The translations under genes and the position numbers were made by a program. A stretch of DNA of 64,000 bases, from NCBI RefSeq assembly GCF_900302485.1, contig NZ_OMOI01000001.1:620001-684000 (forward strand), written 5' to 3'. Shown here one piece after another: positions 61,805 through 64,000 of the stretch (positions are counted from its first letter, which is position 1; each line of letters starts with the position of its first letter). Under the pieces are notes generated by a model, which was given only the letters and a program-made list of their open reading frames with translations, ran no database searches and was not told the DNA's origin. This DNA is from Aliiroseovarius pelagivivens (GTDB taxonomy: Bacteria > Pseudomonadota > Alphaproteobacteria > Rhodobacterales > Rhodobacteraceae).

Positions 61805-62892
61805 CAGTCGGCTACGTCCTCGTCCAGCGCGGCTTGCTGCCCGGTGATGCCTTGGTAAAGCCGTCCGGTTTGGTACTTGGCGATGAAGAAGCGGGCGACA
61901 ACGCCGATGGAGGCGGCGACAGGAACAGCGACCAGCATTCCCACAAACCCAAAGAGCGACCCAAAGACCGACAGGGCGAACATCAGCCAGACCGGATGCA
62001 GCCCGACGGAACTGCCCACCAGTTTTGGAGTCAGGATGTTGCCTTCAAAGAACTGTCCCAGCGCAAAGATCACGGCAACCGCACCGAGGCTCCACCATTC
62101 ACCCCAGAACTGGAACAGACCCAGCCCGATGGCCAAAGCGCCACCGACCAGCGCGCCGACATATGGGATGAAGGTGATCAGGCCGGCGATGAAGCCCACG
62201 ACGAGGCCGAATTGCAGCCCGACAAGCATCAGAGCGACGGCATAGTAGGTACCCAGCACAATGCAGACCGACCCTTGCCCGCGAATGAAGCTGGCCAAGG
62301 TGCGGTCGATTTCGCTGGCGATTTGGCGAATGGCAGGACGGTGATCCAACGGCAAAAAGCTGTCAACTTTCTCGACCATCCGGTCCCAGTCTAGCAGCAT
62401 GTAGAAGGCCACAACGGGCGTAACCACCAACAGGATCACAACGTTGATGACGCTCATCGCCGAGGACAGCAGCGTGCCGACCAGCTCGCCGCCACGTTCC
62501 TGAATTTTCTGGCCCAGACTTTCCAGCGACTGTCGCATGGTCGAGCTTTCGTCCATCAGCGCGGGGAAGCGTTCGGTTAGAAAAGCTTGCAGTTCACGCA
62601 GCAGGTCCGGGGCGGAATTAGCCAGCGCGACAGCTTGCGACACAAGTGTTGGAATCACCAGAAGGAAACCCAAGATCACGACCAGAACCGCAACAAGCGA
62701 GATCACCACCGTTGAAACCACACGCGACAATCCAGCTTTTTCAAGCCGGTCTGCGACAGGGTCCAGAAAATAGGCAATCGCCCCCCCGAGAATGAAAGGC
62801 ATGATCACATCACCCAGAAACCACAGGGCAAGGGCGAAAATGGCGATGACAATCGACCAGTACTTGGCCTGTGTCTGAACGGGAAGCGGCAT
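61804..62892 (-). CDS. AI-2E transporter family (PerM/YdiK-like) permease
   Basis: A 362-residue inner-membrane protein with about eight helices. FILGGAIAYFLDPVADRLEK, GLITFIPYVGALVGGALAIGL and FEGNILTPKLVGSSVGLHPVW are family blocks. The family name comes from one autoinducer-2 exporter; most members are uncharacterised permeases, and no AI-2 genes are nearby. GGAG precedes the ATG at 62892. First gene of the series that continues with hda, ppk and ppx. Confidence 0.9.
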   Translation of the reverse strand: MPLPVQTQAKYWSIVIAIFALALWFLGDVIMPFILGGAIAYFLDPVADRLEKAGLSRVVSTVVISLVAVLVVILGFLLVIPTLVSQAVALANSAPDLLRELQAFLTERFPALMDESSTMRQSLESLGQKIQERGGELVGTLLSSAMSVINVVILLVVTPVVAFYMLLDWDRMVEKVDSFLPLDHRPAIRQIASEIDRTLASFIRGQGSVCIVLGTYYAVALMLVGLQFGLVVGFIAGLITFIPYVGALVGGALAIGLGLFQFWGEWWSLGAVAVIFALGQFFEGNILTPKLVGSSVGLHPVWLMFALSVFGSLFGFVGMLVAVPVAASIGVVARFFIAKYQTGRLYQGITGQQAALDEDVAD

Positions 62893-63018
62893 ATGGGCTC
62901 CGGTAAATGAACTTTCTTCTATGTCGCCCAAGCCAACGGGGTTTTCAAGGGTACGGCGAAATATGGCTACTGAAGCCATCGGCCGGTTCTTGCGCCAGTT
63001 TTCTAATTCCGCTTGCGC

Positions 63019-63046
63019 TTGACCAGCTTGTCAGGGTCAATATGGC
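63019..63046 (+). promoter_or_regulatory. Candidate promoter of the small lipoprotein gene
   Basis: TTGACC and TATGGC with a 16-base spacer, ending 25 bases before the start at 63072. Confidence 0.5.
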
Positions 63047-63071
63047 CCGTCAGACCCTGAAAGGACGATCC

Positions 63072-63263
63072 ATGAACAAGGTTGCAGTTTCTGCCATCGC
63101 CATGTCCCTGCTGCTTGCCGCCTGCGAGGGGCACCAGTACGAGCGTAGTACGCCGGGGGTGACCGTGTCGGGTGAAGCAGGGTTCGGTGTTGTCTATGAA
63201 GATGGCAAGACCAAGCCGCACACCACAACCACGGTGAGTGTCAGCATGGGCGGATCACTCTGA
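63072..63263 (+). CDS. Small lipoprotein of unknown function
   Basis: A 63-residue lipoprotein. The lipobox is LLAAC (Cys18). The mature part is short and polar (EGHQYERSTPGVTVSGEAGF, then TTTTVSVSMGGSL), probably beta-structured. AAAGGA precedes the ATG. Its stop adjoins the stop of the oxidoreductase pseudogene on the other strand. Confidence 0.65.
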   Translation: MNKVAVSAIAMSLLLAACEGHQYERSTPGVTVSGEAGFGVVYEDGKTKPHTTTTVSVSMGGSL

Positions 63264-63787
63264 TCAGAGGATCCGTACCCCTTGCCGAGTCAATTCAGTC
63301 TGAACTGAAGACATATCCACCTGATCCAGCGATACATTTGATTTGATCGACAGGGCAGCGGCCACTCCGGCGCCTTGTCCTGCTACGGCGCAGCAGGCCA
63401 TGTTGCGAGTGGCAGCATGGGATGCACGCCGGCCTCTTCGACTAGACGGTCAGCCACCAGTTTGAAGCCTTCGCTGTCCAGCTCATAGCTCAGTGATTGG
63501 CTTTCTGGAACGGCGGCACCCATGTCCTTTGCGCGGTCTTCAAACTCGCGTCCGATGCCGCCTGCCTCGACGGTCTCTTCGTGGCGATACCAGGCAAAGC
63601 CTTCGACCCCGACCGTGGTGATGTTTCCACCGAAACAGCCGAACCGATCCAAGAGCGTCACCTCTACCCCGGCGCGCGCCGCCGCCAAGGCTGCGGCCAA
63701 CCCGCCGGGGCCAGACCCCACCACCAGTACATCGGTACGGTGGATGACAGGCGTCCTGCGCGCGGGTTCCATGATGGTGTTTGTCAT
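63264..63787 (-). pseudogene. FAD-dependent oxidoreductase remnant with internal deletion
   Basis: The N-terminal part (63787 to about 63425) encodes an FAD-binding Rossmann start (VLVVGSGPGGLAAALAAA) and GCFGGNITTVGVEGF, typical of an FAD-dependent oxidoreductase of about 450 residues. The frame stops at 63383. In another frame, just after the break, the expected C-terminal end appears: HAATRNMACCAVAGQGAGV to LTRQGVRIL, stop at 63264. About 850 bases of the gene are missing and the two parts are out of frame, so it is not functional. A good ribosome site (AGGAGA) still precedes the start. Confidence 0.88.
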
Positions 63788-63948
63788 GCGGGTCTCCTGT
63801 TGGTCCGGGCAGAGTGACCGGGCGCACGCGTAAAGCCAAGCAGGATTGCGACGCTTCAGGTCACGTTCAAACAAGTCATATTGGGCGATTGCCCCAGCTC
63901 GCGCGATGGCGTAGACCGCTTGGGATGAATGAATGAACAGAGGTCACT

Positions 63949-64000
63949 ATGCGCCTGTCCCGCTATTTCCTGCCCGTGTTGAAAGAAACCCCGTCTGACG
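63949..64000 (+). CDS. proS: Prolyl-tRNA synthetase, 5' end only
   Basis: The first 17 codons are in the window: MRLSRYFLPVLKETPSD, the strongly conserved N terminus of alphaproteobacterial ProS. An AGAGG ribosome site lies 5 bases before the ATG. The gene runs off the right edge. Confidence 0.9.
   Translation, partial: MRLSRYFLPVLKETPSD

Noticed and set aside
61804..62892. Autoinducer-2 export as real function
   Set aside because: The family name rests on one member; no AI-2 synthesis or sensing genes are nearby.
1..64000. tRNA, rRNA, CRISPR, insertion sequence or prophage
   Set aside because: None recognised by eye on either strand. A tRNA scan would be the decisive check.

Overview
This window reads as chromosomal DNA of a marine alphaproteobacterium of the Rhodobacterales, most likely the Roseobacter group. 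The evidence is the moderately high GC content, an F0-only ATP synthase operon (atpI-B-E-F'-F, with F1 elsewhere), a PccR-type regulator next to pccB, a split YeeE/YedE-DUF6691 pair, a choline sulfatase gene inside the bet cluster, and many small lipoproteins typical of that family. I see no rRNA, tRNA, CRISPR array, insertion sequence or prophage. Nearly everything is core or lineage-conserved genome. The clearest decay is an FAD-oxidoreductase remnant near the right end.

Layout. 0.3-9.7 kb: DUF1223 protein, lipid A acyltransferase, an orphan fliG, purB with a tiny secreted peptide, a FosA-like enzyme overlapping dnaB, and pyrC-pyrE. 9.7-16.8 kb: sulfur-type membrane transporter pair, XdhC, cytochrome c, infC with an ATA start codon, an alanine-rich membrane-anchored protein, a SRAP/HMCES-type DNA-crosslink sensor, azoR with a divergent LysR regulator, and an orphan ArsR regulator. 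16.9-19.7 kb: F0 operon. 19.7-24.5 kb: GntR regulator, OmpA lipoprotein, AraC-Ogt fusion, nth, PfkB kinase, OsmC protein. 24.5-33.9 kb: sulfotransferase divergent from a GT14-DUF5928 glycosyltransferase, HIT protein, zinc-finger protein, polA, a MerR/CDF metal efflux pair with a textbook operator, a WYL regulator with a VOC protein, and hydroxypyruvate isomerase. 34.5-42.3 kb: choline uptake (choX-lysE-choW-choV) divergent from betI-betC-betA, then ydcH. 42.3-54.0 kb: propionyl-CoA assimilation (pccR, pccB, pccA, mcm) interleaved with envelope and hypothetical genes. 54-64 kb: VOC, GNAT, J-domain and endonuclease-like genes, the minus-strand series AI-2E transporter-hda-ppk-ppx, a small lipoprotein, a broken oxidoreductase, and the start of proS.

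How the genes work together. ChoX/W/V import choline, BetC releases choline from choline-O-sulfate, and BetA oxidises choline, all probably under BetI. PccB/PccA and Mcm turn propionyl-CoA into succinyl-CoA, with PccR as sensor-regulator. The most interesting signals are regulatory or non-coding: the ATA start of infC, two abutting hairpins followed by a UUCG-capped terminator downstream of the pccB unit, a large hairpin overlapping an FNR-like box before ydcH, a 12-bp attenuator-like stem between choX and a LysE exporter embedded in the choline operon, a SqrR/BigR-like operator before the YeeE pair, and a tandem 11-bp DnaA-box-like repeat before dnaB. All calls come from reading the sequence; no database search was run.
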